This document shows positions 11,055-22,300 of a DNA stretch of 64,000 nt, one piece after another (position 1 is the first letter of the stretch; every line of letters begins with the position of its first letter). The position numbers were made by a program, and so were the translations under genes. The DNA comes from Elasticomyces elasticus (taxonomy: Eukaryota; Ascomycota; Dothideomycetes; Mycosphaerellales; Teratosphaeriaceae): assembly GCA_035926095.1 (NCBI GenBank), contig JAVRQT010000005.1:248001-312000 (forward strand), given 5' to 3'. The notes under the pieces are model-generated. The model was not told where the DNA came from, made no database searches, and saw nothing but the letters and a program-made list of their open reading frames with translations.

Positions 11055-12995
11055 ATGCGTCCGCAGCTACCACACACTCGTATCACCAGGCTCTCATTCC
11101 AGACTCGCAAGTGCTTTTACACCCGTGGTCTGCTACTCAGGTCGGCCACCAGCAACCAAAGATGTGCTAGTTTCTCGCGCGTAAGGTCTGCGATCTCAAC
11201 GAGCCTTCTTGTTGGCAATGGTGGACTTCAACAACAACATAGACATACGTCAACCATTGGAAGACGCCAGCGAATATCCCGCGATGACTTTGATCTTGCT
11301 ACCAGCCTGAAGGGACGAGCCGATTTTAGTGCCGCGAGAAGTGCACAGTCGCCCAGTGACACCGCTACACAGCAGGGTTCAACATTGAACAGTACGCAGC
11401 GGTTCGTACCAGCCGGCTCAGAAGGGAGACCGGCAAACCGCACCAAACATGCGAAGCGTCCGCACCTCTCAAGCCTGGAGGATGCAATGTCTACATATTA
11501 CTCCCCTAGTGCGGTATTCCAGAGCGGTGTAGGGGACGCCGTTGATAGGGCTGAGAATGTCCTGAACGGCAAACCAAACCGTGAGGCCACGGCCCAACCA
11601 TCAGCGAGTGCAGGCGTGAGGAGCCTGTTTCCCCCCCAGGAACATGCCGAACATGAGGCTCGTAGACGGCGCGATCAAGCGACTCGCGAACGTCAAGAGC
11701 AATCACCTCATCTGTATGCAGGCATTGATATTGGCGCCGGGCCGAAGACCTATTTCTCTCATCTATTGCTGCGAGACATGTGTGACTGTCCGCAGTGTGT
11801 AGACACGTCAACCAAACAGAAGCTCTTCTCGACGGTTGATGTGCCTGCTGATATTCAAGCTATTGTACGACCGGTAGAGCCGGTAGAGGATGATTCACCC
11901 CTCGCGATGATTCGGGGGTCGACCAATGCTGCGGGTATCGTAAGAATGACGTGGAAGGATGACATACCTGGCTATGGTCCCGACCATGAAACCACCATCG
12001 AGATCAAAACGCTACGAAGACTAGCACGGGAAACTAACCCCATAGTTACGCCGCCATTGCCTCCGCATTCCTTCTGGTCGGCCCAGCGGTACAAAGACTC
12101 GGATTTGTTCGACCCTGTCGCATATGGAGCTTACATGTCCGATGATGCCGCTTTATACAAAGTACTTCTCATGCTACGCACGCACGGCCTGCTCTTTCTG
12201 ACCGGAGTTCCCGAGTCCGAGGACTCTGTCTCCAAGATCGTCGAACGTATAGGTCCATTGAAAACCACCTTCTACGGCTCTACCTGGGATGTCCGATCGG
12301 TCCCACAGGCGAAGAATGTTGCATATACGGCTCAGGACCTGGGCTTTCACATGGATCTGATGTACATGCAGCAACCACCACACCTCCAATTCCTACACTG
12401 CATCCGATCGTCATCAGCCGGGGGGGCGAGTCTCTTTACCGACAGCTTTCGTGCTGCAGGCGAGCTTTGGAGGACTGATCGAAAGGCCTTTGCCGAATTG
12501 AGCAAGCTGCCAATCGGTTTCCACTACAACCACCCGGACAACTATTACCACCAGTCGCGCAAGGTCATTGAGCTTTCGCCTACGGGATTGGGCAACCTCG
12601 AAGAATCTGTGCAAGAACCAGAATCCGAACTGTACAATGAAAGATGGGTGCGGCATGTCTCCTGGGCACCACCTTTCCAGGCCCCATTGAGCGAAAGCGG
12701 CCCAAATGCGACGGTGGCGAAACTGAACAACCTGAACTACAACGTGCGGCGCTGGCATGCGGCCGCGCAAAAGTTCAATACACTGATCCATGACCCTGAG
12801 GGCATCTACGAGCGCATGATGAAACCTGGAGAGTGCGTTATCTTCGATAACCGGCGTATACTCCACGCGAGACGCGCCTTTGAGGTCGGCGACGAAGGCA
12901 AAGAGCGCTGGTTGAGGGGTGCTTATATGGATGAGGACCCGTACAAGAGTAAATTGCAGGTTCTTCACAAGGAGTTCTACAAGGTTATGTTTTAA
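11055..12995 (+). CDS. Gamma-butyrobetaine dioxygenase-like 2-oxoglutarate/Fe(II) oxygenase
   Basis: A single-exon frame of 646 aa from ATG 11055 (context TACCATGCG). The first 80 residues are rich in Arg, Ser and Thr with almost no acidic residues, a mitochondrial-type leader. A long low-complexity linker follows. Then comes the GBBH N-terminal zinc-binding domain (RDMCDCPQCVD) and a TauD/TfdA catalytic domain. The iron ligands are visible as H-x-D in GFHMDLMYMQ and the distal His in NRRILHARRAF, with the downstream Arg in RWLRGAYMDED. The family hydroxylates gamma-butyrobetaine or trimethyllysine in carnitine synthesis; which of the two is not decided by these motifs. The protein is about 200 residues longer than typical members, all N-terminal. 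A start further in, or a missed exon, is possible. Confidence 0.85.
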   Translation: MRPQLPHTRITRLSFQTRKCFYTRGLLLRSATSNQRCASFSRVRSAISTSLLVGNGGLQQQHRHTSTIGRRQRISRDDFDLATSLKGRADFSAARSAQSPSDTATQQGSTLNSTQRFVPAGSEGRPANRTKHAKRPHLSSLEDAMSTYYSPSAVFQSGVGDAVDRAENVLNGKPNREATAQPSASAGVRSLFPPQEHAEHEARRRRDQATRERQEQSPHLYAGIDIGAGPKTYFSHLLLRDMCDCPQCVDTSTKQKLFSTVDVPADIQAIVRPVEPVEDDSPLAMIRGSTNAAGIVRMTWKDDIPGYGPDHETTIEIKTLRRLARETNPIVTPPLPPHSFWSAQRYKDSDLFDPVAYGAYMSDDAALYKVLLMLRTHGLLFLTGVPESEDSVSKIVERIGPLKTTFYGSTWDVRSVPQAKNVAYTAQDLGFHMDLMYMQQPPHLQFLHCIRSSSAGGASLFTDSFRAAGELWRTDRKAFAELSKLPIGFHYNHPDNYYHQSRKVIELSPTGLGNLEESVQEPESELYNERWVRHVSWAPPFQAPLSESGPNATVAKLNNLNYNVRRWHAAAQKFNTLIHDPEGIYERMMKPGECVIFDNRRILHARRAFEVGDEGKERWLRGAYMDEDPYKSKLQVLHKEFYKVMF

Positions 12996-13170
12996 CAGTC
13001 CCGTCGGCTTCAACAGAGCTCGTTGTCCGGGCTAGCTACTGACCGGTCAGTCCGAGGAACAGACACGAACTGAGGCCAATGCGTAGCCTTCGCACGTGTG
13101 CGTCAGAGGGATGAGGATGAGCTGTGAACAGACCTAGGCGGACTCGAGCGGCAGCAATGGCTGGTTATTC

Positions 13171-13908
13171 ATGGTGTGGTCGCTCCTCCAACCTACACTC
13201 CTGCAGACAACGGTCTTCAGCAAGCCACCGCACCTGCTCACCAACAACGGCATATTGGACCCCGATGGATTTGAGCACGATTTAGACATGGCACTTGCCG
13301 CCACCGGCTACGACCAGTCGCATATGCCACGCTTTCTGAAGCTGGTGAACGGCAATTCAGTGACAGCCTTCTGGTCCAAGGTAATGTCACCGTCGTCTAT
13401 ACATGGCGTTATGTCTGAGAGGCATGCCGAACATCGTCTGCCTACGGACCGCTACCGCAAGGCAACTACTATCAGCCTATCAGCCTTCCGAAGCCTCATC
13501 GGGTACATCGTGAAGGCTATCTGGAAGATGCAAGTCGACCGGATCATGTCTATCACGACGGAAGACCGAGCAGCCGAGCACTACGTACGACAAGCCAATT
13601 CCTTCCTGAAGCGTACGGCTGTGACTGGGCCATGTGTAGCATGGTACAGGGGCTATGATGACACAGCACCTTCAGCATCGTGGCCGGTTGCGAGGTCAAT
13701 ATTCTTGCGGGTATCAGAGATGCTGCGGTTTGAGGCCTTTGACATAGTGTATGAGATTGACGAGGACATGTTCGCTTACTTTGAGAATGGTTGGACGCTT
13801 GAGGATGATGCTAAATCAGACTCAGACAAGACGTGGTACATGGGAAAGCCTGGATGTGATGTCGACTTGAGCGTAATCGAGACGCTGAAGGACACTGATA
13901 CAGCGTGA
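13171..13908 (+). CDS. Hypothetical protein, no recognised domain
   Basis: A 245-aa single-exon frame from ATG 13171 to the TGA at 13908, with balanced codon use and good amino-acid composition. No signal peptide or membrane segment is visible. The C-terminal 50 residues are acidic (YEIDEDMFAYFENGW, DAKSDSDKTW). I recognise no domain. It sits between the carnitine-type oxygenase and a decayed F-box-like gene on the opposite strand. It may be a lineage-specific gene; an upstream exon cannot be excluded because the ATG is only 175 bp from the previous stop codon. Confidence 0.5.
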   Translation: MVWSLLQPTLLQTTVFSKPPHLLTNNGILDPDGFEHDLDMALAATGYDQSHMPRFLKLVNGNSVTAFWSKVMSPSSIHGVMSERHAEHRLPTDRYRKATTISLSAFRSLIGYIVKAIWKMQVDRIMSITTEDRAAEHYVRQANSFLKRTAVTGPCVAWYRGYDDTAPSASWPVARSIFLRVSEMLRFEAFDIVYEIDEDMFAYFENGWTLEDDAKSDSDKTWYMGKPGCDVDLSVIETLKDTDTA

Positions 13909-14139
13909 AAGAGGTGGTGCAAGGGATGTCGGGGTTGGTCGTTTCCCTATGATTGCTTTCATACCAATTCTAGCAAGGAACGAGCTCGATGCCTAGCGGC
14001 TTTGTACATTTCGAAAAGACCTTCCTATTTCATTCGCAAGAAAATTGGCCGACGTTCTGTTTCTCGCCTGCTCGCCAAGGCGTCGCAATTCCAGCGACTT
14101 TCTGTTTTCGGCCAGGCAGCTCAGGTGACCAAGTGGAGA

Positions 14140-14748
14140 TTACAAGAAGGTCAAAGGATACACCAGCGGAGTACTGATATTTCCGATGATCTCGGTGATC
14201 ACTTCGATTCTCATTTCCAATGCACGCTGTGTTGCGTCTTCCACTTGAAACTTGATGAGATTCAAACGTTTGACGGTCCAATTTGTAACAGCGAGGATGG
14301 CTCCAGCCCACGCCACAAGCTCAACTCTGCGTAGATCCTTCCGGTTTCTCTGGCCGATGGCATGTAGCCACTTGAGCTGACCGTCGTTGATGTTGCCATA
14401 GTAGAATTGAATGCAGGACTCGATGAGCGTAGAAGTAAGGTAATAGCTCCGCACGCAGGAGTCTCGATGCGAGAGTAATAGCAGGCTGTCGAAGTCTCGC
14501 ACAAGCGATTTGACATAGCGCTTTTTGGGAAGGATATTCGTATTCAGCTGCCGCCTTCAGGATCGGCCTTGGCCAGTCTGTAATCTTGTCTCCAGCATCG
14601 ATGGCGTACGTACAGATCCTGATCCAGAGTTCCGGAGGTAACGAGAATAGTGGAAAGGCCTGGGAACATGTCAGATTTATCTGGACTTGCTCTAGGCAGG
14701 CAAGCTTGCACATACCTTGATGTCTGTCAGGTCAGATGATGTAGACAT
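14140..14748 (-). pseudogene. Small F-box-like gene, frameshifted
   Basis: Member of the small F-box-like family also seen at 58-64 kb. Exon 1 (14716-14748) encodes MSTSSDLTDIK. A 56-bp GT-AG intron (14660-14715) follows, and exon 2 opens with AFPLFSLPPELWIRICTYA, the F-box-like core. Next come RQPAITLASRLLRAELLPYFYAH, the second family motif. Around 14420-14460 the frame must shift by one extra base to reach GQLKWLHAIGQRNRKDLRR, the usual downstream helix, which then runs to the stop at 14140. No GT-AG intron of plausible size bridges the shift. It is either a pseudogene or an assembly error; without the shift the product ends at 14321. Confidence 0.6.
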
Positions 14749-15719
14749 CTCGTGGGTGTCTCTTGTCTCGAAGCCTTTATGAGTGGTACAGTAGTGCTGT
14801 TGGCAGGAGGGAAAAGGAGGGAAAAGCACAGACGTAAGAAAGAACACCCCGCATGCCCAAGCCGCCGTGCCTTCCTTATTCAGCGACAACAGCAAGTAGC
14901 TGAATGGTCAGACAGCATATTACCTTTCCAGTGCTTACAGTTGCCCGCGTTAGCACCATTGCACTCGTGCTGGATGACACTTGCGCTCTCTAACTAGGCG
15001 GCCGATTGATATTAAATAAGCGTCGACAAGCAGCGTTCGAATATTCTGGCCGACTAAGCTCGCCAGATACTTTCTCTCGGTAAGATATAACAGCAACCCT
15101 GTTTGTCTAGTCACTCGCTCGCTCGTACATGATGAAGACTCCCTACCAAAAGCAGTGCGCTATGCCTGACCTCTGCCTGGGTTTCGAACTCTGCAGCAGG
15201 ACCTACCCCTACGCAAGACAAAGGCCAGTTCGCGGCGCATCCGTGGGGGGCCCATTCTCTTGCTGAGGAATCGCTGCTTTCTAATGCCTGGCTTTGCATG
15301 TCCAGAAGAGGGTGCGAACAGATGGTCGAATGCAAGCAAGGCTGCCAGTCGGCCCGATTGTGCTGCCTCAGTACGAAGGGCCCACAAATGGTTGACCTCA
15401 CTTCCCCTCTTACACCCCTCCCAAGATCTATACTATCGCCGGCGCTCATCCGGTGTCTGACTGCGATGCGTATGCGTAATCGTGCTCCGTCGTCTAGACT
15501 CCAAGGTAGGGCAATACTGAACATGCGAGACGTCTCGTCGTAGGAGAGTCGGCGTAAGCCCTGAGAGATACAGCGTGTCAAGTCCCCATCACGCATGACC
15601 TCGGGCGAGAGGCTCGAGACGCTATGTAGGTGCCGAGATCTTTGTTCTGTCGAGCTACTATATTCCAGGCGTTCACAAGTTCTACAACTCCAAAACACCA
15701 TCACGTTTACCAAGCAGTC
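14749..15719. other. Intergenic region, about 1 kb
   Basis: Upstream flank of the SDR gene. The long minus-strand frame (15111-15905) overlaps the SDR coding sequence antisense, has no family-like features, and is treated as a shadow. I see no RNA gene, repeat or relic. Confidence 0.4.
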
Positions 15720-16704
15720 ATGCCCGGCATCAGCGCGCCTCCAGAATGGGGCATGGACTTCACGTCGACCGTCCACACTCACGCCGAGGGCCCCACCGAT
15801 CCGAAGAACAACAAAGTTCATTCCAAGTTCGTCGCGGTTGTGACTGGCGCCGGCAAAGGCTTGGGCTACCATATCGCTTTGGCTTATGCGAAGGCCGGAG
15901 CTCATGGCATCGTCATTGCTTCACGAACCCAGTCAGACCTGACCAAGCTCGAGAAGGAAATCAAGACGGTCAACCCGGACACGATCGTCTTGGCACAAAC
16001 CTGCGACACACAGTCTGATGAGGACGTGAAGAAGCTCGCCGACGCCACGAAAGCCAAATTCGGGAGGTTGGACGTAGTGGTGGCCAATGCCGGCATTATC
16101 TCTAAGTACCTGAAAGACGAAGACGGCAAGGAGCGTCTTCCTGTCGGCATCGTCGAGGATACAGACTTCGACCGTGTCATCAACACGAACTTCATGGGCT
16201 CTTACAGAGTTGCTAAGTACTTTGTGCCACAACTTATCGAGACGAAGGATGGCCCACAAGTTTACATCTGCATCACCTCGCTTGCTGGTCATACGAGTAG
16301 TTCCGATCTGACTCCTGTTGCGTACAATCTGAGCAAGATCGGCAATAACAGGATGGTGCAGCACATCCACAATGATCACAAGAAGGAAGGCGTACAAGCG
16401 TTCGCAGTTCATCCGGGTGCAGTGCTGACACCGCAAACCGAGAACCATCACACAACTCAATTGGGCACAGATTGGACGAATCGTGAGTGACACAAGCTCC
16501 AGCAACTCTGGGTCTACTGACTTCGTGCTAGTACTTACGGACGATGTCGCGCTATGCGGCGGCTTTCTCACCTGGCTGACGAAGGAGAAGCGGGAGTGGC
16601 TGTCAGGACGATATCTGTCCGTCAACTGGGACGTCGACGAACTGATTGCCAAGAAGGATGAGATCGTAGAGGGTGACAAGCTTGTCATGAAGATGGTGGT
16701 GTGA
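15720..16704 (+). CDS. Short-chain dehydrogenase/reductase
   Basis: Two exons (15720-16482, 16532-16704) encode 311 aa. The 49-bp intron (GTGAGT to CTAG) joins DWTN to LLTDDVALCGGF. The Rossmann motif TGAGKGLG lies near residue 43, the NAG motif follows in VVVANAGIIS, and the catalytic pair is Y-x-x-x-K in AYNLSK with an upstream Ser in ITSLAGHTSSS. These identify a classical NAD(P)-dependent SDR. The C-terminal extension (GGFLTWLTKEKREWLSGRYLS) is common in fungal members that act on small secondary metabolites or xenobiotics. No signal peptide is present, so the cytosol is expected. The substrate is unknown and the neighbours give no pathway. Confidence 0.9.
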
Positions 16705-16888
16705 ATGAGTCGAGGTCGGATGTGTTTCGTGCATTCACTGCACTTGTGCCAAGGCGGGAACTACGGGTAGGCTAGGCAAACAGTCAAGCAGCCTTCTTCC
16801 GTTCAACCTCTGTTCACTAACTTGCTTTTGCTTACACTCGCGGTTTGACCAGGTTGCTGACATCAAACGCATAATCGGCATCGTGTTC

Positions 16889-18407
16889 ATGAATGATTTC
16901 GACGAGTACGAAGGGTACGCTAGAGGGCGGGGGCCGTGCAATTTGCCCGACCACTCGAGCGCAGGAAGTCCGGACAGCGGGAGACGCCACTCGCACGAGG
17001 ATGAGCACAGTGATGGAGCAATGACATCTTTGCAAGATCGCGCGCCCTCACCAGTCGATGAGGCGAGTCCAGCGACCTCGGAAGAAGCCATTGAGCATGC
17101 GTATCTCGACGTCGCGAAGGCCGACCAATGCTCACCTGTAGCGACCGTCAATACAGACGAACTCATCGACGTCCTCAAATACCAATTGAGGCTTGCGCGC
17201 GGGCTCATGGGTCTTAAACATCCTGCGAACACAGCGGACAATGGCGCAGCCCTACTGGCCACATGTCAGGTGAATCTCAAACTCATCACGCAGTTCCTCA
17301 CCAATACCCTCGAGTTCGACCCATTAGCGACCTTGCCATCAGAGTACTCTGGCGAGTTGGCTGAGAAGGTCTTCGGCATTCCAGAGCTGGCTGAAATGAT
17401 TCTGCTGCAACTCCCTACAGCCGACCTATTCCGGGCTATGCAGACTTGTAAAACACTCGCCGAGGCAATAAACTCACCTCAAGCCTCGCCCAAAATACTT
17501 GCCAGACTCGGCTTTCGCCCTCATCCGAACAGCCGATGGTTCTCAATCTTCACATCCAGAATCTCTGACATGGAAGCACGAACACTCAAAGGCTACCCGC
17601 AGCACGTGGGAAAGAACCAGCTGGTGAGACGCTTCTTCTGCGACAACGTGGCTACCAAGACGGCCTGGGACAGAGCAATCGGGTCTGGCAACATCACGGT
17701 AAGGGCGAAGTTCACCGAAGGAAGAGATTGGAGACAAATGCCGCTGCCTGTCGTCGGCGCTCGCTTTCGATCCATGCTCATATGCCAGCCACCAATTAAG
17801 GAGATGTCAGTTCTAGCGAGCTGCTGTCGACGCCTTCACACAGCCGAGACTGCGGAAGCAGCGCCCAAAATCTCCAATGCCACAGGCCTAACAGTCGGCG
17901 ACTTGTACGATGCCACGGTGGATCACGCGCAACGACACATGGAGTGTGTACATGCTTACAGTAACCACTACGATGAGGTCTCCGGCACAGTAAATGCTAC
18001 GATCACGTTCGAAGGGCTGCTGCAGCTGCAACCAGGTGATCCGCAACTACCACAGCAAAACAATCCTGGTCTATATGAGGGTTTATACGAAGATGAAGAC
18101 AAGGATGATCTTGACCGTGCCGACGAGCCTAACCAGCATCCACACTGCTACACGGAGTCCTGCAAACTTCAACGTCGGCTTGCCCGATACATCAGGTACA
18201 AGAGAGAAGGTAAGGAAGGACTGCTCCATCCTGACAACGATTGAGCTAACTAACAGCGTAGCTTACAGCAGTGGCGAGCGTATCGTCACGATGCCTGAGT
18301 ATCTGGACGGATATACCAATTGCTTATGGGTTGATGACGACCCGCAGGAGCTTGCGTGGCGGAACGGATACTACTACGATCGTGATCAGCCGCGTGAGAG
18401 CGGATGA
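16889..18407 (+). CDS. F-box-like protein, family-1 copy A (intact)
   Basis: Two exons (16889-18209, 18262-18407) encode 488 aa. The 52-bp intron (GTAAGG donor, CTAAC branch) is phase 1 and joins KRE to AYSSGERIVTMPEYL. An F-box-like stretch begins at VFGIPELAEMILLQLP and runs through MQTCKTLAEAI. Further family motifs are SMLICQPPIKEM, a di-Cys (ASCC), GLTVGDLYDATV, and a TFEGLLQLQPGDP strand near the C-terminus. The N-terminus is acidic and disordered. F-box proteins are usually SCF ubiquitin-ligase adaptors, but here the role is inference. This is the only one of four copies without a visible break, so it may be the functional founder. The ATG 16889 was used; the frame extends upstream only through non-ATG codons. 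Confidence 0.75.
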
Positions 18408-18799
18408 TGAATGGCTCGCCGAGACCACTGAGATGCTTTACTGATGCAGGACGTTACCGGTAGGGTTATCTTAATGCCGAAGGCTTACGATGGAAGGTGC
18501 CGACTGTGCTGGAAAGGGTGAAGGATGCATGATTGCTATAGTATCTTGTATTCATGGGTAGCAGCTTGATGATACCAACCAATGATCTCCTTCGCACATG
18601 GAAGTAGAGCTTCTGATACCACCGTTCAAGAGGCATAGCAGCTCGTCTCGTGACATGTTTCACCTTCCACGAGTACATTCACTCGTCTGTGCCAAGGCCG
18701 GAAATGAGGCGCAGCCCCTTCTTGTCCACCTAACAAACTCCCTTGACATTACTTCTTCTTCTCAACATCTCACTGTGTGCGATCCTATCGACGATCACA

Positions 18800-20343
18800 A
18801 TGTCCGTATCCAACAGAATGGTAAGGATGTCGGACTCGGAAGACGGCGCCTCTGACACAGCGTCCATGATGGAGAGCCGGGAGCGTATGCAGGAATCCAA
18901 GGAAGCAGCTTACGACAGTCCCGAACCGCGCTTTGATGCGGGACTTATGCCGCGAACGGAAGACGATGTGGCTTAAATTGCATACCTCGAGGCTGCGAAG
19001 ACCGGAGACGACAGTTGGCGTTATCGTCCGAAGATTGAGAAGAGCGGACTTTTAGACATCCTGAAGCATCAGCAACAGCTGGAACGCAATTTAGCGTTGC
19101 TAGCCGGGCTCACAAATGTCAACGGCGAAGACAATGAGATCAAGAATGAGGCGCTGCTGGCTTGCAAAAGGAGTCTCGAGATGTTCCGGCGCTTTGTAGT
19201 TTCTGGACTGGGCTCAGATCCGCTGAAGATGCTGCCAACGCAAAGCTCGGGTCGGGTGGCAGAGAAGTTGTTCGCAGTACCGGAGCTCACTGAAATGGTC
19301 CTCATGGAGCTCAGCCCAGCCCGGCTACTTTGCACAGCGTCCGTCTGTAAAGCCTTCGAAGCGGCGGTTGTGTCTTCGACGAAACTCCAGGACAAGCTCG
19401 GGCTACGTGCGCTTGAGCACAGCATCTGGAAGTCTCCTTTCAACTGGCGTGGGACGAATGGTAGCTATGGGATGAATGTAGCGGAACTAGGTGAGATTGG
19501 CGAGTCTCTTGCGCCACTTCGCCAGTCGCTCAAATGCCGCACCATGGACACGGAGAAGGCCAGAAGTCGGGCTGTGAAGGATCATGTGGCCACGATTCAA
19601 GCAGTGTTCCAGTCACATGAAACACCCGACTACGCAGACGGTGGCCGTGGCTACCATCCTGACGACCGGCCACTCCCAAGTATAGGCGATCGCGGGAGAG
19701 CAATCATGATATGTCAACCCCCAGTTAAAGAGATGTTCGTTCTGGCAAGCTGCTGCCGCACAAGGTTCGGTACTAGGTTCGAGCCGCTCGCCCCTACTAT
19801 CCGTAACTTCAAAGGTCTTTCCGTAGGAGATCTTCTCGACGCCACGATCAAGGCCAGCAAGCAGCACGAGATGTGTCCATATGCTGCCAAGCGCCATCAT
19901 AGACCTAACGGGACGGTGGACTGTCGCATAAGCTTCGAAGGCACTGTCCAGCTGCAAGCGAACGATCCTCGAATACCGAGCAAGATGAGGCCCGAGGGAG
20001 CGGGCACCAGGGGTGATGGGCGCGATTACTCGGACTGCGATGAACCTACGCCGTACTCCGAAGATGAGAGCGTCGACACCGATGCAGTTCATGATGCTCG
20101 GATTCGATCCTATTTTTGGAGGCCGAAGCGCGACGTACTGGACGACTATGTCGACTACAAGCGAGAAGGTCAGTAAATATCGCCGAAACTTTTGGTGTGA
20201 CAAGTGCTGACTCTAGTATAGCTTGTGCGAACGGCGAAGAGATTCCCACGCTGGCTGAATTCCAGGCCTGGCAAGCCGAAGGGTCGCAGCGAGCTGACGA
20301 AGAGGATCACGAGGATCGCGACAGGCCACAAGAGGTGTATTGA
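18800..20343 (+). pseudogene. F-box-like family-1 copy B with in-frame stop
   Basis: Paralog of copy A, about 0.4 kb downstream in the same orientation. Exon 1 is 18800-20168 and exon 2 20222-20343, with a 53-bp intron (GTCAGT donor) at the same phase-1 site after KRE. The family motifs are present: VFAVPELTEMVLMELS is the F-box-like core, and IMICQPPVKEM, SCC, GLSVGDLLDAT and MCPYAAK follow. A TAA at 18974-18976 interrupts the N-terminal region. Aligned to copy A (EAIEHAYLDVAK versus VA-stop-IAYLEAAK) it replaces a Glu codon, so one G-to-T change explains it. Downstream coding potential is intact, so a start after the stop codon could still give a shorter protein, but no ATG lies near it. 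Confidence 0.7.
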
Positions 20344-20988
20344 GGTAGATCAATGAGAGAGTCGGTTGGAAAGCGGAAGGAAGCGAAGCTAAATCTCGGC
20401 GTTGAGTGTGCCCACAGCAATGGTCGAGCTCGGCAGAGTCGCTGGCTGGTATCGTTGTTGGAGGGTATGCCGAGGTTTAGACCATGCACAAGTTCATGGC
20501 CGAGGTCGTGCTATGTGTGATTCATGAAGCGTTGCATGGCGTAGAGTAAGGTAGTACTGCTGAGCATCCCTGAACATTGTCAACTGATTAGCTGCCTTCG
20601 CCCATCTTTTCCGTTACTCAACAGCTGCATCGGCCAAGGCGTGAAGTCCCTCATATGCTGGTAACCAGCGATCGCTATAGTAGCAATCAGTATTACTGAG
20701 CCTTCGGTGCTAGTACGGTGGCTCGCTTTCATCTGTGGCTGTAACTGGCAGTCTGATCTATGCAGTCGGATAGATTCACCGAATAGTGCCAAGACAGGAG
20801 CGCGGGAGCGCTAACCTCCAAGCTAAGCCGTCCCTGCCTCGACTACCTGCACAATCCAAGTCAACAAAGCTTGCGCGTCGCTCTCACAACGTACGCTCTC
20901 GATACCGATTCCTGCGAGATCTGGCAAGTCTTGCGACCATAAGCACGTCAACTCGTCAATCCCATCGCCAATCACCACGACTTCGAGC
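20344..20988. other. Intergenic region between copies B and C
   Basis: About 0.65 kb between tandem paralogs. I see no gene, no leftover exon of the family and no obvious direct repeat that would mark the duplication junction. Confidence 0.4.
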
Positions 20989-22300
20989 ATGACACGCCCG
21001 CAATACAATGGCGGCCTTGCGCCAGCCACCCACGAAGACCAGATTCGCAACGATTACCTCGGCGCAATCAAGTCTACAACTGCCAAGAATGTCAAAGTCG
21101 ACACCAGCGATCTGCTGGACCTACTCATGCACCAGCAGCAAATCATGCAGAACCTCATGTCTCTCGACAAGGTCCGTCGGAGCAGCCGCACAAAAGAGAA
21201 TCCGAGCAGAAAGCACTAGCGACGTGCAAGTCCTGTATGAGTGTGATGCATGAGTTCCTGTGCCAGACCATGGGGTACAACCCGCTCGACAATCAGCCTT
21301 CGGATAGGTCTAGCGCTGTCGCCGAGGAGGTGTTTCGGATCCCGGAACTTGCTGAGTTGGTATTGATGGAGCTTACTCCCGCCTCTATTCTCCAGGCGAT
21401 GAGCACGTACAAATTCTTCGCCTCTTTGATCACTTCACCAAAGATCCAGACCACACTCGGCCTGCGCAGCCAGGTCACGGGTCACTGGTACTCGCCGTTC
21501 GAGATCAAGGACAACATGATCGAGAGTTTGTGGCGTAGCTACAGGAACCCCGAGCTACACGACGTGCTCAAGGTCCGAATTGGCACCATCAAAGAGGAGG
21601 CGCAACAGATCGTGGATACAGGCATGGTGACCATTTATGCTGCCTTCCAGGACCAGAAGGGTAGTGACGGCATGACCAAAGCTCCGTTGGCGACGATCGG
21701 GGAATGCGGCATGTCGATGCTCATCTGCCAGCCACCAATCGCCGAGATGAACGTGTATCTGAGCTGCTGCGGGCCAGGGGGTAGAGGCGGCAGACTCTGG
21801 GCTCGCATCCGTCTAGCAGGACCACAGAAGGTGGCTGGCAAGATCCGCAACGCGAACGGTCTGACTGTAGGGGACCTGCATCGGGCGACGGCCAGATACC
21901 AGAAGCAGCACGAGATGTGTCCGCATGCCAGGAAGACTCAACACGATCGCCAAGGCTGGGTCTTGACGGAAGTGAGCTTCGAAGGAGTATTGCAGCTGGC
22001 GAAAGACGATCCACTCATTCTCCAGGGTCGAAAGATCATAGCTGAGCTAGAGGACGAGTTGGACTTAGAAGTTCCAAGCGACAGTGATGAATCTCACATC
22101 CCCGATGACTGGGTTGATAAGTACTCGGATTACAAGCGCACGGAGGGGCCGACTGCTAAGATTGACCAGTACCTCGTCTATAAGGATAAGGGTTAGTCCA
22201 TGAATCGCGTGCAGTCATACCATTGCGTTATTGCTGACACGCGTGTGTAGCGAATGCGAGAGGCGATAAGATTGTCAGCATGGCGGATTACTATGGCTGA
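20989..22300 (+). pseudogene. F-box-like family-1 copy C, frameshifted
   Basis: Third tandem paralog, starting at ATG 20989. The first segment encodes IRNDYLGAIKS and DLLDLLMHQQQIMQNLMSLD, matching copy D's IRNAYLDALKS and DLIDMLKHQQQ. Between about 21165 and 21204 the frame must lose one base to continue into EQKALATCKSCMSVMHEFL and the rest of the protein: VFRIPELAELVLMELT, SMLICQPPIAEM, GLTVGDLHRAT, HEMCPHA. An AAAA run at 21192 is the simplest site for the indel. The C-terminal intron (22192-22250, GTTAGT, CTGAC branch) keeps the family position and phase and leads to GDKIVSMADYYG. It is a pseudogene or carries a homopolymer sequencing error. Confidence 0.65.

Noticed and set aside
15111..15905. 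264-codon minus-strand frame upstream of and across the SDR start
   Set aside because: It overlaps the SDR coding sequence antisense, has no family-like motif, and the SDR has complete catalytic signatures.
16889..22300. Repeat-induced point mutation as the cause of decay in the F-box-like array
   Set aside because: The lesions are a G-to-T change and one-base indels, not runs of C-to-T changes, and the copies do not look AT-enriched.
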